A stretch of DNA of 64,000 nucleotides from Inia geoffrensis. Taxonomy: Eukaryota; Chordata; Mammalia; Artiodactyla; Iniidae. The notes under the pieces are model-generated. The model had not been told where the DNA came from. It made no database searches and saw only the letters and a program-made list of their open reading frames with translations. Within the stretch, counting starts at the first letter, position 1; each line of letters opens with the position of its first letter. Both the position numbers and the translations under genes were made by a program. Shown here one piece after another: positions 50,077 through 62,323 of this stretch. The stretch covers positions 68,155,092 to 68,219,091 of the forward strand of contig CM070905.1 in assembly GCA_036417435.1 (NCBI GenBank), in the 5' to 3' direction.

Positions 50077-53009
50077 AATGATACCAGGAAATAATGCAGA
50101 AAGATTCAGGTGGATTGAATCCCTTGCATCAATGTGCACACAGCTCTAACTCACTTAACCATATTTTCATCTGCTCAGATCAGACATATTTAAATGAGTC
50201 TCAACATACAAATGAAACTATATGGAGAATAGCTTAGTTAGTAAATTATTTTAAAGGTCTTATATTAGAACTATATTGTAGCAAGAATACATATAATTAT
50301 GAAAAGCTTACATAAATATGATAATATGAAAAGCTGAAACTCAGAAGATATATGTAGCATATACATACACAAATAAATAAATCTATGCATCACATATATA
50401 TGTACACACACGTATAAATCTATATATTATCTACCCATCTATTTATCTACACACTATATGGCTTATATGAGGATAATAGTTTCATCATCTGGAAAAGCTG
50501 ACTTAATAACGCTTACACAAGAAAATTCAAGAAACGTTATTTAAAGGATATAATTGAGTAGTCATGCTAAGTGATAATGAAAAATGAGTAAGTTTCATTT
50601 TTAAAAATAGACCAAAGTTGGGTAGGTACACAGAAAATAAAGAAATAAAAAATGCCTTAGCTCATGGGAGTCTCATGAGTATATAATTTTGTCCAAAAGG
50701 TCCCTGTACAATGTGAACAATTCTAATGAATATAGATTTTATGCCAAATACTAAAAATGACAGATGTTTAAACTTTTAATATCAACAGTGCCATTTCCCT
50801 AGTTGGTTTATAAAAGATGGTACTATTTACAAATGTGGAAGTTTACAATGAAACATAATTTACATTTTTAAATAGAAAAAAATGCTTCAGTATACAATAA
50901 TGAAGTTGTCTTGACTGATGGATGCAAAAGTGAGGTCAAATGCCTAAAATAAAATGCCACACAGAATTTCAACACTGCTTGTCAAGATTTGAACATTTAT
51001 TTTGTTGAATTCTAAGAATATATTGTGACCTGTTTTGACTAATAAATAATTAAGAATTATTAAGAATTATTGCTAACCTATAAAGTTGATAATACAAATG
51101 CTAAAACAAATCTATAAGTAAGCATTCATTAGCAAGGCATTCACAGAGCTCAGGGATTTATATTGTAAAATTTTTGTTTGCTAACACTGCTGGCTGGAGT
51201 CCTTGGATATTAAATACAAGAATACCAAAAAACCTTTTAGTACCTAAAGGAAGAGTTATTTAGAATCAAGACTCATTCTAGGTATATTTCAACTCTCTTT
51301 CTATTATCTTTTTTGGCACTATAAAAAGCACAAACTGTAAGAGTAGTAAGATATTTTGAAACAAATATACCACTTACTAATTAAGTGTTGTGTATTAAGA
51401 ATTTGAATTGGTTCTTTAAAAACAAGCTATGACTACAATATTAAGAAATCTTTGGAAACCACCGATACTTTTTCTATAGTTAGTTCCATTTTGCATATTA
51501 CCTGTAAGTCCTTGTCAATGATACACAGATTTACACATGGAATTCAACCATTTTGCATTTTCTCCAAAATTATTATAACCCTTCATAATTATAATGTTAA
51601 TAGATAGATATTATAGTGTGCTTCTGTGCAATTGTTAATATCTTTTTTTTAAAAAGCAAGAACTTAAAATGCTTTTACTAAGTAAAACCCGGAAAGGTGT
51701 AATATATTTGAATTATGAGCATCAGTATGATGGTAAATAGTAATAGTCAAGTTATATAAATATTCTAAATACCAATATTATGTAATAAATGGTTTTAAAT
51801 AATAGTAGCATAGATACTTTAAGAATTATTGTTTTCCAGATTAAAACAACAGAAATATTTATTTAAATTCAGTTTGAAGACTATCTTAAAGTTTAGAAAG
51901 TTGAGCAGCATATTTCCTTTTAACAGTTAACTTAGATTTACGTAGAAATTTGGAAAAGAATATGATATAAACCTCTCAACTAGCACTCTCTTAAGCACCA
52001 CCGGAAAAATCATTATCTTTCCCAGTTCTTTCAATTTCTGTCATAAGAAGCATAGAGAGCAGAACTATATATTTTGGTAATTAATTTCCTTAAGATAATG
52101 TTAGAAACATCATGTTCTTTAAAATATAAATGAATTTCAAGGTGAGCATGCTAGAGGATAATATTAATGGCGTGTGATTTATTGTGACAAGAGATCTGAT
52201 CTGAAACACCATTATTCGGAGTACTTAAAAAAATCCATTTGCAAATTCCTGAAAATATGAAAGTGCTATAGTTGAACCTGTCTCAATGTTGAAATCTGGA
52301 AATCTGTCCTTGTAAGTATGAAACTGCTTGTGCACAAGCTTGGCATGTCCTCCTCACAGAAATTTATTAGAACATTTTCATAATCTGAATATGTTGTATT
52401 GCAGTTTACAGAATTACCTAAATGCTTGTAACTCTGAGTGAAGACAACCTACAAAAGTACAGATTGAAATGTATATGGATAATTAACTTGATGATGTATA
52501 TGATTTTAGGGCTGATTGTTATCTTAAAAAACAGTTGGCGATAATTCACTGAGCATCCACTGATATACCTGGCATTCTTTGAACTTACAACAGAAACATG
52601 TGACCTGTAACAATCTAGAAGGTGTTTTCTATGTTATTACTGTTCCAAATGAAATATGCCCTTTAAACTATATAAGCAAGATTTACTTGTGACTTAAATT
52701 TACAAGTTTCAATAAGATGTAATTTTACATCTTATAAATTCATCGGGGTATATAAACACATTAGGAAACACATTAGTAGTAAATGGCATCTAACCACATG
52801 TTGGGCAGTGAGCAATGTCATAAATTAGTACTGCAATTGATAATAAAAACTTAAATAGATATATGTAAATAACAGAAGCCTTATTAAAAAGAATTAAAAT
52901 TATTCTGGAGAACAGAACTGATTACCTTTTATACTTGAGGGAGGATCATAAATATTGGCATTCTTAAATATAGGCTATCAAATTTGAGCATCACGTAAAC
53001 ATACTGATA

Positions 53010-53095
53010 CATCACCCCTCCCCCATGTCTCTCTCTCTGTTTCTCTGGTTTTCTCCCCTCCCTCCTTCTCTCTTCTCTCCTCCCTCTGCTGAATA
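53010..53095. repeat. Polypyrimidine tract
   Basis: A C/T-dominated run ('cccctcccccatgtctctct', 'ttctcccctccctccttctc', 'tcctccctctg') on the plus strand, broken by only a few purines. Such tracts can form triplex DNA, but no mirror symmetry is strong enough here to claim it. Confidence 0.8.
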
Positions 53096-53514
53096 AGTTT
53101 GGGACAAAAATTCTCCTCCTTAAGCATTTCTTAATTCCTTTAATGGGCTTTTAAACTGTAAAACTCCTGGTGGGGCACACTGCATGCAGCATTTTTCAAA
53201 TAGCATTTTTTTTTTTTTTTTGCTAGAAACCTATTTTAATACATGAATATCAACACATGAATGCTTCACAGAATGGCAATGGGGTAAGCATAGGACAGCT
53301 GATTCTATAATATGGCTTTATTTTCATTAATAAATATGTTCATTTCCAGAACATTCAAGATGGGTCATCAAGTGCTGAAATATACTACAAAGTGAATATA
53401 ATTTCATTGTTACATCAATTTTTTTCATAGATTTCATGAAATAAAATTAAATCTTGTAAAATGAAAGTGTCTATTCTAGATATAAAAAAGGTGCAAAATT
53501 TTAATGAAATTACT

Positions 53515-53690
53515 TTTGACTTTTAATTTTGTAATATACATGGCATAAAATTCAAACAGTACAATAAAAATTCAGTATCCATCCCAACCACTTGGTTCTC
53601 TTTTCCAGAAGAAATGAAAGTTAAAAGATTTTTGTGAATCCTTCTAAAGATATTATGTGCACATACACATATTCATTATACACTTTTTCC
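53515..53690 (-). mobile_element. Short old L1M 3' fragment
   Basis: 'aatatacatggcataaaatt', 'aaacagtacaataaaaattc', 'agtatccatcccaaccactt' and 'attatgtgcacatacacata' resemble the antisense 3' UTR of an old L1M. Confidence 0.55.
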
Positions 53691-54911
53691 ATTTTCCTTA
53701 AAACAAAAATCATAGATGTCTGAACTATGAAAGAAAGAGCAAACCACAGCATCATGATTTATCATTAAGGCAATACCTAAGGCACATTTTACAAGTATGT
53801 TTTCATATGTCTTGCTAAAACATTTAAATAGATCAATATAATGAAAAATCAGACAGGGTCTCACTAACCATGAATATTTAATATGATGATTCTTGTATAA
53901 AGTAGTACACTAAAGTCTACAGTTAAGAAAAATCTAAAACAGATTTAAAAATACATTTCAACAGCATTTATTTATTATGAAACTACATGGAAGAAAACTA
54001 TGTCAATCTACTAGTGTATGACAAAACTGAAATAAACATAAGAATTTCCAGGAGCTGTTGTCTTACGTGTTCTGTAACGTTTATGGTACAGTGTCAATCT
54101 AGCCAAATACAGAGACCATATTGACTTTGAACAGTAATATATAAAGCACTTAAATAACTCTATATAAATGCTGATTATGATTTTGTACCTCTGTGAAATA
54201 AACAGAGTAGAAATGGGTATAACTGAAGCAAAAGATGATTCACTGCTTCTGCCCAATTTTTCCTGGCTAGTGGGGTGGAGACAGCCATATTGCCTTCTAG
54301 AAATGGGGAAGATAAACAAAGCCAAAGCTTTCTCTACTTCCCTGAGTATCAGAAAAATGTCAACATCTACATTTTAGAGGAAATAATTTCTGCATATTTT
54401 GGTTTTCAAGGCTTTTTCACTGTGAAAAAAAAGTCTTTAAAAGTAGTTTTTGTCAGCATTGGTATTTCTCTGGTTTATTTTCCATTTAGCTGAGGCCCAT
54501 ACAGGACTGAGAGTACAAAGATTAAAGGTCTTATATGATACCTACGTAATGTACAATTACTCATCATGATCAAATCAGAGCCTCATGTTTTTCCTTGGGA
54601 TTTAGGATGATCACTCCTCATATACTTAGTCATGTAAAGACTTCCAGTATATCTTAATAAGGTACTGTTTTCACCTTACACTTGAAATCTTTCTTCTCAG
54701 CACATAAGAATGGGCTTAGATATGACCACACTGTATTCCTCATTATAACCTCACTAAAACCTAACAAGAAAAATTAACACTTTTGTCTTAATATTTACAC
54801 ATACACCAAGCCTTATTCAGTCATTATATGTAAAATGCTTTATACCATATAGTGATCTTTTTTATGACATAGTTCATCAACAGCAACCATAATTAAAATA
54901 TGTTATCTTAC
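53691..54911. other. Unassigned DNA downstream of the candidate exon (putative intron)
   Basis: No repeat is recognised. The minus-strand 104-codon frame at 54011-54325 and the plus-strand frames overlapping it have no known motif. If the exon at 54912 is real, this is the intron downstream of it on the minus strand. Confidence 0.4.
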
Positions 54912-54976
54912 CTACTATTGAATTTTTCTGGGTGTTTTTCTCTCATGATGTGGAATCTGTGTGCAATGGAAGCATC
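54912..54976 (-). CDS. Candidate 65-nt internal coding exon of an unidentified gene
   Basis: Read on the minus strand, a strong acceptor (tttctgtttctcttcttag) precedes the exon and a near-consensus donor (AG then gtaagata) follows it. Of the three frames only one is open throughout. It encodes 21 residues plus two bases of a split codon (AG-, so Arg or Ser) and begins DASIAHRFHIMREKHPEKF. The peptide is hydrophilic and basic, unlike the low-complexity or SINE-derived peptides elsewhere in the window. The exon starts in phase 0 and ends in phase 2 (two bases of a codon). No repeat overlaps it, and the surrounding 1.2 kb is free of recognised repeats up to the SINE at 55226. I do not recognise the protein family. 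It could also be a pseudoexon or an untranslated exon, but both splice sites together with an open frame make a real exon the better reading. If so, large parts of this window are introns of a minus-strand gene. Confidence 0.65.
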
Positions 54977-55208
54977 CTAAGAAGAGAAACAGAAACGAAA
55001 AATAAGACATTTTATGATCCTATTATCTTGTGGAAATAACGATTAAAAGAGAAAAAATTGAAGACTAATATTTTAAATTAACTTTTCCTAAACAATGTCA
55101 TTGCAAAGAAGATATTCTGCTATTAGGCAAAAATGTGTAATCCACATAAATTCCATGCAAGTGTGATTTAGTCACAATTGGTTACTTTTCATATTTACTT
55201 CTAGGAAT
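54977..55208. other. Flank upstream of the candidate exon (putative intron)
   Basis: It carries the pyrimidine tract of the acceptor on the minus strand and otherwise unassigned AT-rich DNA. Confidence 0.4.
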
Positions 55209-55225
55209 TGATTTCTATTTAATTT

Positions 55226-55433
55226 TTTTTTTTTTTTTTTGCGGTACGCAGGCCTCTCACTGCTGTGACCTCTCCCGTTGCGGAGCACAGGCTCCAGACG
55301 CGCAGGCCCCGCGGCCATGGGTCATGGACCTAGCCGCTCCCCGGCATGTGGGATCTTCCCAGACCAGGGCACGAACCCATGTCCCCTGCACCGGCAGGAG
55401 GACTCTCAACCACTGTGCCACCAGGGAAAGCCC
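55226..55433 (-). mobile_element. CHR-2-type cetacean SINE
   Basis: A T run is followed by 'gcggtacgcaggcctctcac' and the antisense body, ending 'gccaccagggaaagccc' with one extra A. A perfect 17-bp target-site duplication, tgatttctatttaattt, is present at 55209-55225 and 55434-55450. This is the longest duplication in the window and suggests a fairly young copy. It lies about 250 bp upstream (minus-strand sense) of the candidate exon. Confidence 0.96.
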
Positions 55434-55450
55434 TGATTTCTATTTAATTT

Positions 55451-57655
55451 ATATATCTCCTTTAATAATTGGTTTTGGCCTCATGCTTAAAGTATGTTTA
55501 AGATAGCTCATATGAACATAAATGTCAAAAAGTAGTTGAAAATATTGTTACACAAAAACCAGAAGAATGGCTTAAGTGGAGAAATGATCAGGTGGAGAAG
55601 CTCCCAGTCCTTTGAGATTAATTATGGGTAAAAGTATCATTTGAGGGTGCATATCTAGTAAAGGTAAGTATAATACATGGCTTCAAAGTTGGCTAAGAGG
55701 GTACTGGATGTGTAATTATTAACTGTTCATTCCACAAGCTACTTTCTGACATATCTTGCTTAATGGAGAAAAACAACAAGGGGAAAAATTTATTTCTGGA
55801 GAATTGGGGACAAGTGTAACTGAACTCTGAGACCTCAAATGCACCAGTTCTGCACCCTAATGGATGTTTCTCCCTTTTAGGAAATTCATTCAGAGTTTCT
55901 ATGATACAGAATCACACAACGTGTGAGATTGGTAGAATACTTTGATTCAAGCTTTTCAAGTACAGACTGTTCTTGCTGACTTTTAATAGTTGGCCCTGTT
56001 ATTCCAAGCAAGGAGGTAATTTCCCATGCTTCATCTACACATGATTAATCACTCCAATGAGAAACTAATATATTTACCAGTAATCTCAAAGGAAATGGGG
56101 CTATTTTAGAGATTAACGGTTAATTTCGTTTCATAGTAGAGATAAAAGAAAAAGAAAAACCAAACACAAAGGAAATAAAGAAGTTGTGTATTTGAGAGAA
56201 TCCTGAAAACACTAATCAAGGATTAAAAGTCTAATGAATGAAATGAAAAGGCTAATGTGCTTACTCATGCATAACAAAGCATGAGGCACAACAAGAGAGG
56301 GACCAATGCCCGCCGCAGATGGCAGACCGAGAGCTGCTTTTCCCTGCAAGATAGAGCTGTGATAGAGCTCTAGTTTTTTCTGTACAATTTTATCCTCTAA
56401 AAATTGTTGAGTAACTGAATTAATCCACGTGTAAAGGACACAAAGGTATAGATAGGTGCGTACTGAAACAACACTTGTAAAATAAAAAAAGTTATTTAAA
56501 AATTCTATGGTTTGATATCCTAAGATATAACTCTGTTATATATGTGTGGTCAATTTCCTGGTTTGTTAAGTAAGAATATCAAGGTGTTAACCTTTATTGG
56601 TTCAATAGCTGTCAAACCCAGTCACAGCATTTCTTCCTTTTTAAAAAATTCTCACTAATAAGTCATAAATATACCTTTTTGAGAATCTGCAGTTGTCTTA
56701 CTGTGGTATGAAATTATAGAAAAAAATCTGAGTATGGTATATTATGTGGCATTATCATTAATTTTAAAAATCACTTATTTTGACTTTATCCCTAATCTGG
56801 TTCAAAAATCAATCTGGAATACCTTATAATTAAATGCATACATCCAACAGACCAGTTAAACAAAAGTAAAGAAATATGAATCAAGTACTAAGAATGAATG
56901 ATCAATATTAGTTATCCACAGGGAGACTATCATTGAATTTACCTCTGCTTGAATTATTTGTTTCTGTAAGTTATAGCACTGACACTTTTAAAAGTAGATT
57001 GTGTCGGATAATTTGCTTTATAAGCATACACTTTTGCAATAACAGATCTCTTCCTTTCCAAAGCAACACAAATAGTACAGAGAGAGGGAGAAAGGAAAAG
57101 AGAGGAGGAAGGAGGAAAGAGAGAGTATCAAAAGAAGACCATTTATGTAGACTAGGCTATAACTGCCTAAATTCCTAGAAATACAGAACACCAAATGGCC
57201 AAAGATAAACTTAACCTTTGCTCCTCTATCTCCAAGACACTCCGGCAAAGAATCATGTAGGAAAGAGAGGGGAAAAATAAAAACTCGTGAGGAACACTGG
57301 TATGCCTTTTCCGTGTGTTGAATGGGTCCCACCCACAAAGAGAGAGCTGGCCTTGCTGACTACAGGATGGATAAGAAACAATGACAGCAGGTGTTCATTT
57401 GGATGAAAATTCAGACCAAATTCCCATGGGACCCTGTCCTTTTGGCATAACCCCAAGAGGCTTGAAAGAGAACTGCCAAACCCTGCAAACTTATCCAGCA
57501 GCCATATTACAGGGGCACTAACGGGTCTCTAAAAAGAGACCAAACAAGAAAAAGCTAAAGTAATGTTGGTTTTTTACATAAACTTTGCCCTTTCGGTCTC
57601 TATGCACTGCGGTTTGTAGGAAACAGAAATTAAATTGGCATCACTTTCATATCCT
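55451..57655. other. Unassigned DNA
   Basis: No confident repeat or gene. A purine-rich tract lies at 57075-57128. Around 57180-57530 the composition is less AT-rich; a minus-strand 106-codon frame (57018-57338) runs through the purine tract and is probably chance. Confidence 0.35.
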
Positions 57656-57659
57656 AGAA

Positions 57660-57860
57660 CGGATAAACTTTGAATTTGGACAGACTTTCACTTCCAAGAC
57701 TTGTGACTGTGAGCAAATTGCTTATTTACCATGAGTCACAGCTTCCTAGCGAGGATACTGATACCGCTTTATAGTATTGTAGTGAGATTTTCTGAGATTA
57801 TTCTGTATAGCAATTGCAGTAGTGTTCTGTTATAGCTGGGGTGTTCATATATTCTATATC
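57660..57860 (+). repeat. MIR SINE
   Basis: Sense MIR: 'tttgaatttggacagacttt', 'ttgtgactgtgagcaaattg', 'catgagtcacagcttcctag', 'gaggatactgataccgcttt' and 'agattattctgtatagcaat'. Strongly diverged. Confidence 0.6.
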
Positions 57861-58879
57861 CATACTAGAATGTTACTTAAAGTAAAAAGAGGGTGCTAAA
57901 AAAGAGCTGAATTGCATAAATATGTATTTACTGACTCTCAATTTGCTTTTATTATTTCCTGAACTTATACTTTCGTTTTAATTTAAAAAATAAAATCAGA
58001 TCTAAGAACTAAAACATATCCATCTTTATTAAAGTAAAAAAAATAAATCCCATTATGTCCATTTTCAAAGTAGTCTGTGCAGTAATTTGTATGTTACTTT
58101 ATATATATGCAAATATGTGCATGTGTGTGTGTATACACACACACACACACGTATACATATATCAGAGAATCAGCTTCTTAGCCACATCTGCCTTTAATAC
58201 TCTGCACTGGTATTTTTCGAAAGACTGATTTTTTTCTTTTCCTGTAAGGGCTTATCATTGTTTTTTTTAAAATAAACTTACCCTAAATCCCCAAAATTGC
58301 ATTTTAAGTTGTTAATTTGAAAAACTTCATTATTTTCTGTGGATCATAACATTTTAAATTGAGAAAATAAAAGTGCTGAGATACCTATATACAGCGAATT
58401 CTACTAAGAGGAGGACATTATCAATACTAATCTTTTTCTTGAAATGTAAAATACATTTGCCTAAATATGTCATAGGTACTATATTTTTTAATCCATTTAA
58501 AGAAACTTTCCCTGACAAATATTTTTACAAAACTTGCCAAATAATTTGTATTTCTGGAAACTGTATTATTATTATACCACATTAAATATCTTCTCAATTC
58601 ATTCCATTTTAGGATAGAATATAAATCTAGCCAATTACAAATAAGTATTATCAAGAGTTATTCCAAAATGCAATCACAGAATTTAAAATTGAACCTCGTA
58701 TGCTAGATGAATGAATTTTCATTGATTTCTTGAAATAGTTCAGTTCCTCCTTACTTTTGGATGGATAAATCACAATGTCTTCCTGTGTGTGAGCTTTTTT
58801 TCCTTTAATAATTGCAATTTGCTAAAGAGCTTCAAAAGCTGAAGTTTGTGGTGTTTTATTGAATATTTTAAAAGATTTC
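57861..58879. other. Unassigned DNA with a short palindrome
   Basis: AT-rich DNA without a recognised gene. It contains the GT/AC palindrome at 58122-58145. The open frames at 58373-58585 (+) and 58427-58654 (-) overlap on opposite strands and have no support. Confidence 0.4.
58122..58145. repeat. Perfect 24-bp GT/AC palindrome in a dinucleotide tract
   Basis: A (TG)n arm, the centre gtatac, then a (CA)n arm make a perfect palindrome inside a longer CA run ending near 58150. It consists of alternating purines and pyrimidines. Confidence 0.93.
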
Positions 58880-59640
58880 CAACTGAATTTTTGAGGTATT
58901 ATTTACATACAATAAAGCAATTTTAAGTGTACAATTAAATGTTTGACAGAGGTATCAATAACCACTTTCACAATCATGATATAGAAAATTTCCATCACCC
59001 CCAAAAGTTCCCTAAGGCCCTTTGCATTTATATACACACAAACACACACACACACACACATATGTGTATATGCATGCGTGTATGTATATATATATATATA
59101 CACAAACACTCCTCCACCCTTAAAAATCACTGATCTGCTGTCATTATAGTTTGCCTTTTCTAATATTTCCTATAAATGGAATTTAAAAGTACTCTCTTAT
59201 GCCTGGCTTCTTTCACTTACTATAATGCTTTTGAGATTCAGCCATTTGTTCCAGTGTCAGTGGTTTGTCCCTTTTTATTGCTAAGTAGTATTCTATTAAA
59301 TAAGTATACCACAATCTGTTTATTCATTAGTTGCTGACATTTGGCTTTTATGTATAAAGCTGCTATGAACTTCTCAGCACAATTCTTTTTGTAGACATGT
59401 GTGATTATGTCTTTTGGGTAAACACTTAGGAATGAGACCGCTCAGTTATAATGGTATGTGTATATTTAACTTTATAAGAAACTGCCACATTATTTTTCAA
59501 AGTACTTGTACCATTTTGCATTCCTACTAGTAAAGTATGAGAGTTCCAGTTACTCCACATCTTTACCAACACTCCACATCTACACCAACTCTTGACAGCC
59601 TGTTTAATTTTACCATCCTAATAAATATGCAGTGGTATCC
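58880..59640 (-). mobile_element. Old L1M LINE 3' fragment
   Basis: Antisense L1M 3' UTR and ORF2 end: 'gaggtattatttacatacaa', 'agtgtacaattaaatgtttg', 'gcctggcttctttcacttac', 'ttgctaagtagtattctatt', 'aagctgctatgaacttctca', 'ccacatctttaccaacactc' and 'ttttaccatcctaataaata'. A CA/TA microsatellite interrupts it at 59030. Confidence 0.85.
59030..59106. repeat. Compound CA/TG/TA microsatellite inside L1M
   Basis: A (CA) run, then mixed tgtgtata/tgcatgcgtg motifs, then a (TA) run. It creates short false open frames on both strands (58903-59130 and 58939-59133). Confidence 0.95.
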
Positions 59641-60019
59641 TTTCTTGGAACCTTAACCCTTATGAGTCAGCACCATCTGCTTCGGCTGAGAGGTCTGCCA
59701 ATTCTGATGAAACTATACGATATGAAAGTTCTGGTACAAACTTAATAAATGTTCCCAGTTCCATCCCAATTGATCTTCACAGCTTTTAGCATATTTTCTC
59801 ATTTATGCTGTTCAACAATTCCAAAATAGCAATGAGCAGTCTCTGGAAGTCCATTTATGCATTCAACCCCACACTCACCCCACGCACAACCTCAAGAGTT
59901 TCAAAGAATTTTTTTTTCTATTAAATTCCTCCAAAAGATATTCAGAAAATATGTGCTTAGGGTCTCCCTTGAAGAACTCTGAGCTCTCAAATTGATTATG
60001 ATCTTTTTCTTTGGTTAAA
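59641..60019. other. Unassigned DNA
   Basis: No gene or confident repeat. Confidence 0.4.
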
Positions 60020-60799
60020 CTATACTTTAAATAAAAGTAATGTTAAAAAAATTCAATATATATAAAAGTATATGAAATGAAAAGTGAGTCTCACATTTCC
60101 CCAATTTTAATTCCTAGAGATAATAACCAAGACCCTTTCTCATGCATCATTTTGAAAACTGTCTATATATAAAGTATACATGTATGAAAATATATATGCA
60201 CATATGTATATTTACAAAAATAGGCTTATATTATACAAACTGTGCTGAAACTGGGGATTTTTTCACTTATAAATAAAGCTCAGACATCTTGTTATATCAG
60301 TAAACTGGTATTTTCCTGAAGTTTTTAATGTCAGCAACCTCTTCCCTTTAATGGATGTGCCACTATTAATGTAGCTATCTTCCTACTGGTAGTGGTTTGG
60401 CTTTAATATTTTGCTACCAAACTTGATGTTGTTTGCTATTTTGATACCAAATTCTATACAACCTTTATGCAGCTCTGTCAATATCTCTTTACAACAAATA
60501 CTCAAGTGGAATTCCTGGCTAAAAGTGTATGTAAATATTACATTTTATTATAGAGTGAAAAATTATTCTCCAAAAAGTTAACATATTCCGACTAGTAGTG
60601 TCTAAGATGACTGGTTATCATTAAGTTTATCAATTTCTGAATTTGACGGGCTAAAAGGTATGTCACAATTGTTTAAATAAATTTTCATTATTGTTGATTG
60701 AAATTGACTATCTTTTCATATGCTTTTGTTCATATTTATTCTTATGTGGACTACCTATTCAAGTACATTATCCATTTTGTCTGTGTACATTAAGGAAAC

Positions 60800-61080
60800 A
60801 TTTATTCATATTAATAGCCATAATGATAACGATGAATAATAATTAAATATTTACTACTGTTAAAGCACTGTTTTAAAAGCTTTACATGTAGTATTTCATT
60901 TAACCTCATAAAAATTTTTATGAGCTATCTATTGTTACCTATGTGTTATGAATGAGAAAACTGAGGATTATGGATCTTAGAATCATTCTAGACCATACAG
61001 GAAGAGGTTATGGAATTAACAGCTGAATACAGGAAACTGCCTCTAGAACCCAGACATTTTATGCTTTTTACTAGTGTAGA
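60800..61080 (-). repeat. MIR SINE
   Basis: Antisense MIR: 'tttaaaagctttacatgtag', 'atttcatttaacctcataaa', 'tgaatgagaaaactgaggat', 'gaccatacaggaagaggtta' and 'tctagaacccagacatttta'. Confidence 0.7.
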
Positions 61081-61353
61081 CAAAGTCACACATTGCAAAT
61101 ATTTTACAAGTTTGTTTTCTGACTTTGTTTTGCCTTGTAGAGTTTAAAATGTTTTTATTTCAGGTATATCAACATTTTCTTTCTGAGTTTTGAGTCATGC
61201 TTAGAAACATCTTTCTTTTCTCCAGAATTAGGAAGAATACTACTTTTTGTATGTTTTGGCCTTTATGACTTCATATTTTACAGTGTAATATTTGAATCAT
61301 TTTGTATTATTTTGGCATAAGAGTTAAGTAGAAATCTTGCCGAATTTTTGCCA

Positions 61354-61705
61354 AAATACATATCATGTATATTAATAGGGTTTTTGAATAATTTACTTTT
61401 CCCTCTTTGTTTGAAAGACACAATTTATTACATAATAAATTTCCATCTCTGCATCTCTGTTACTCTGAACCAGTATACTAAACTATTTTAAATGTAGTTT
61501 TGTAATCAATTTTCATATCTGGATGGGCAAATACATATCATGTATATTAATAGGGTTTTTGAATAATTTACTTTTCCCTCTTTGTTTGAAAGACACAATT
61601 TATTACATAATAAATTTCCATCTCTGCATCTCTGTTACTCTGAACCAGTATACTAAACTATTTTAAATGTAGTTTTGTAATCAATTTTCATATCTGGATG
61701 GGCAA
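61354..61705. repeat. Perfect 175-bp direct tandem duplication
   Basis: Positions 61354-61530 are identical to 61529-61705 by eye over all 177 bases, giving two head-to-tail copies of a 175-bp unit with 2 bp of overlap (aa) at the junction. The unit begins aaatacatatcatgtatatt and ends atctggatgggc. The surrounding L1M is much older than a duplication with no differences could be. Confidence 0.97.
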
Positions 61706-62101
61706 GAGTCACATTCCCCATTTATTTTACTCTTTAAAAAAATTTTATGGTTATATAGAAGATTTGTACTTTCTGGTAAAATTTGACATTTTTATTCAAA
61801 TTACCTTGCTATGAATACCCAGCCAAAATCCTTTGGTACTGAAATTAGATCTGATTTGATAGATAAATTTTGGGAGAACTGGGATATTTTATAGTATCAG
61901 GTCCTATCTTTTAAAATATATATTTTCCTGCTTACTATGTTTTCTCATATGATTCTTAGTAGGCGCCAAAGTTTCCTTCAAATTAAGTCCAATGTATTTA
62001 TGTATGTTAATTTCATACATATTTATCTTACTTTTGTATCTACTGTAATATACCCCTTTCTTATTTTATCTTTTTAACTGGCTATGTTTTATATAGAAAA
62101 C

Positions 62102-62323
62102 TTTTTGTTTTGTTTTGTTTTGTTTTGTTTTGCAGTACGCGGGCCTCTCACTGCCACGGCCTCTCCCGTTGCGGACCACAGGCTCCGGACGTGCAGGCTC
62201 AGCGGCCATGGCTCACTGTCCCAGCCGCTCCGCAGCACATGGGATTTTCCTGGACCGGGGCATAAACCCTCGTCCCCTGCATCGGCAGGCGGACCCTCAA
62301 CCACTGTGCCACCAGGGAAGCCC
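62102..62323 (-). mobile_element. CHR-2-type cetacean SINE
   Basis: A (TTTTG)n tract, derived from a (CAAAA)n tail, precedes 'gcagtacgcgggcctctcac' and the antisense body, ending 'gccaccagggaagccc'. The target-site duplication is agaaaac at 62095-62101 and 62324-62330. Open frames on both strands (71 to 105 codons) are artefacts. Confidence 0.94.

Larger units (their letters stand above)
47786..53514. other. Long, repeat-poor unassigned DNA
   Basis: About 5.7 kb with almost no recognisable interspersed repeat. It contains AT simple sequence near 49000-49060 and 50370-50450, a weak L2-like tail near 49730-49790, a perfect hairpin at 50033-50076, and a pyrimidine-rich tract at 53010-53095. The scarcity of repeats could indicate conserved intronic or regulatory sequence, but this is inference. 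No open frame here has support. Confidence 0.4.
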
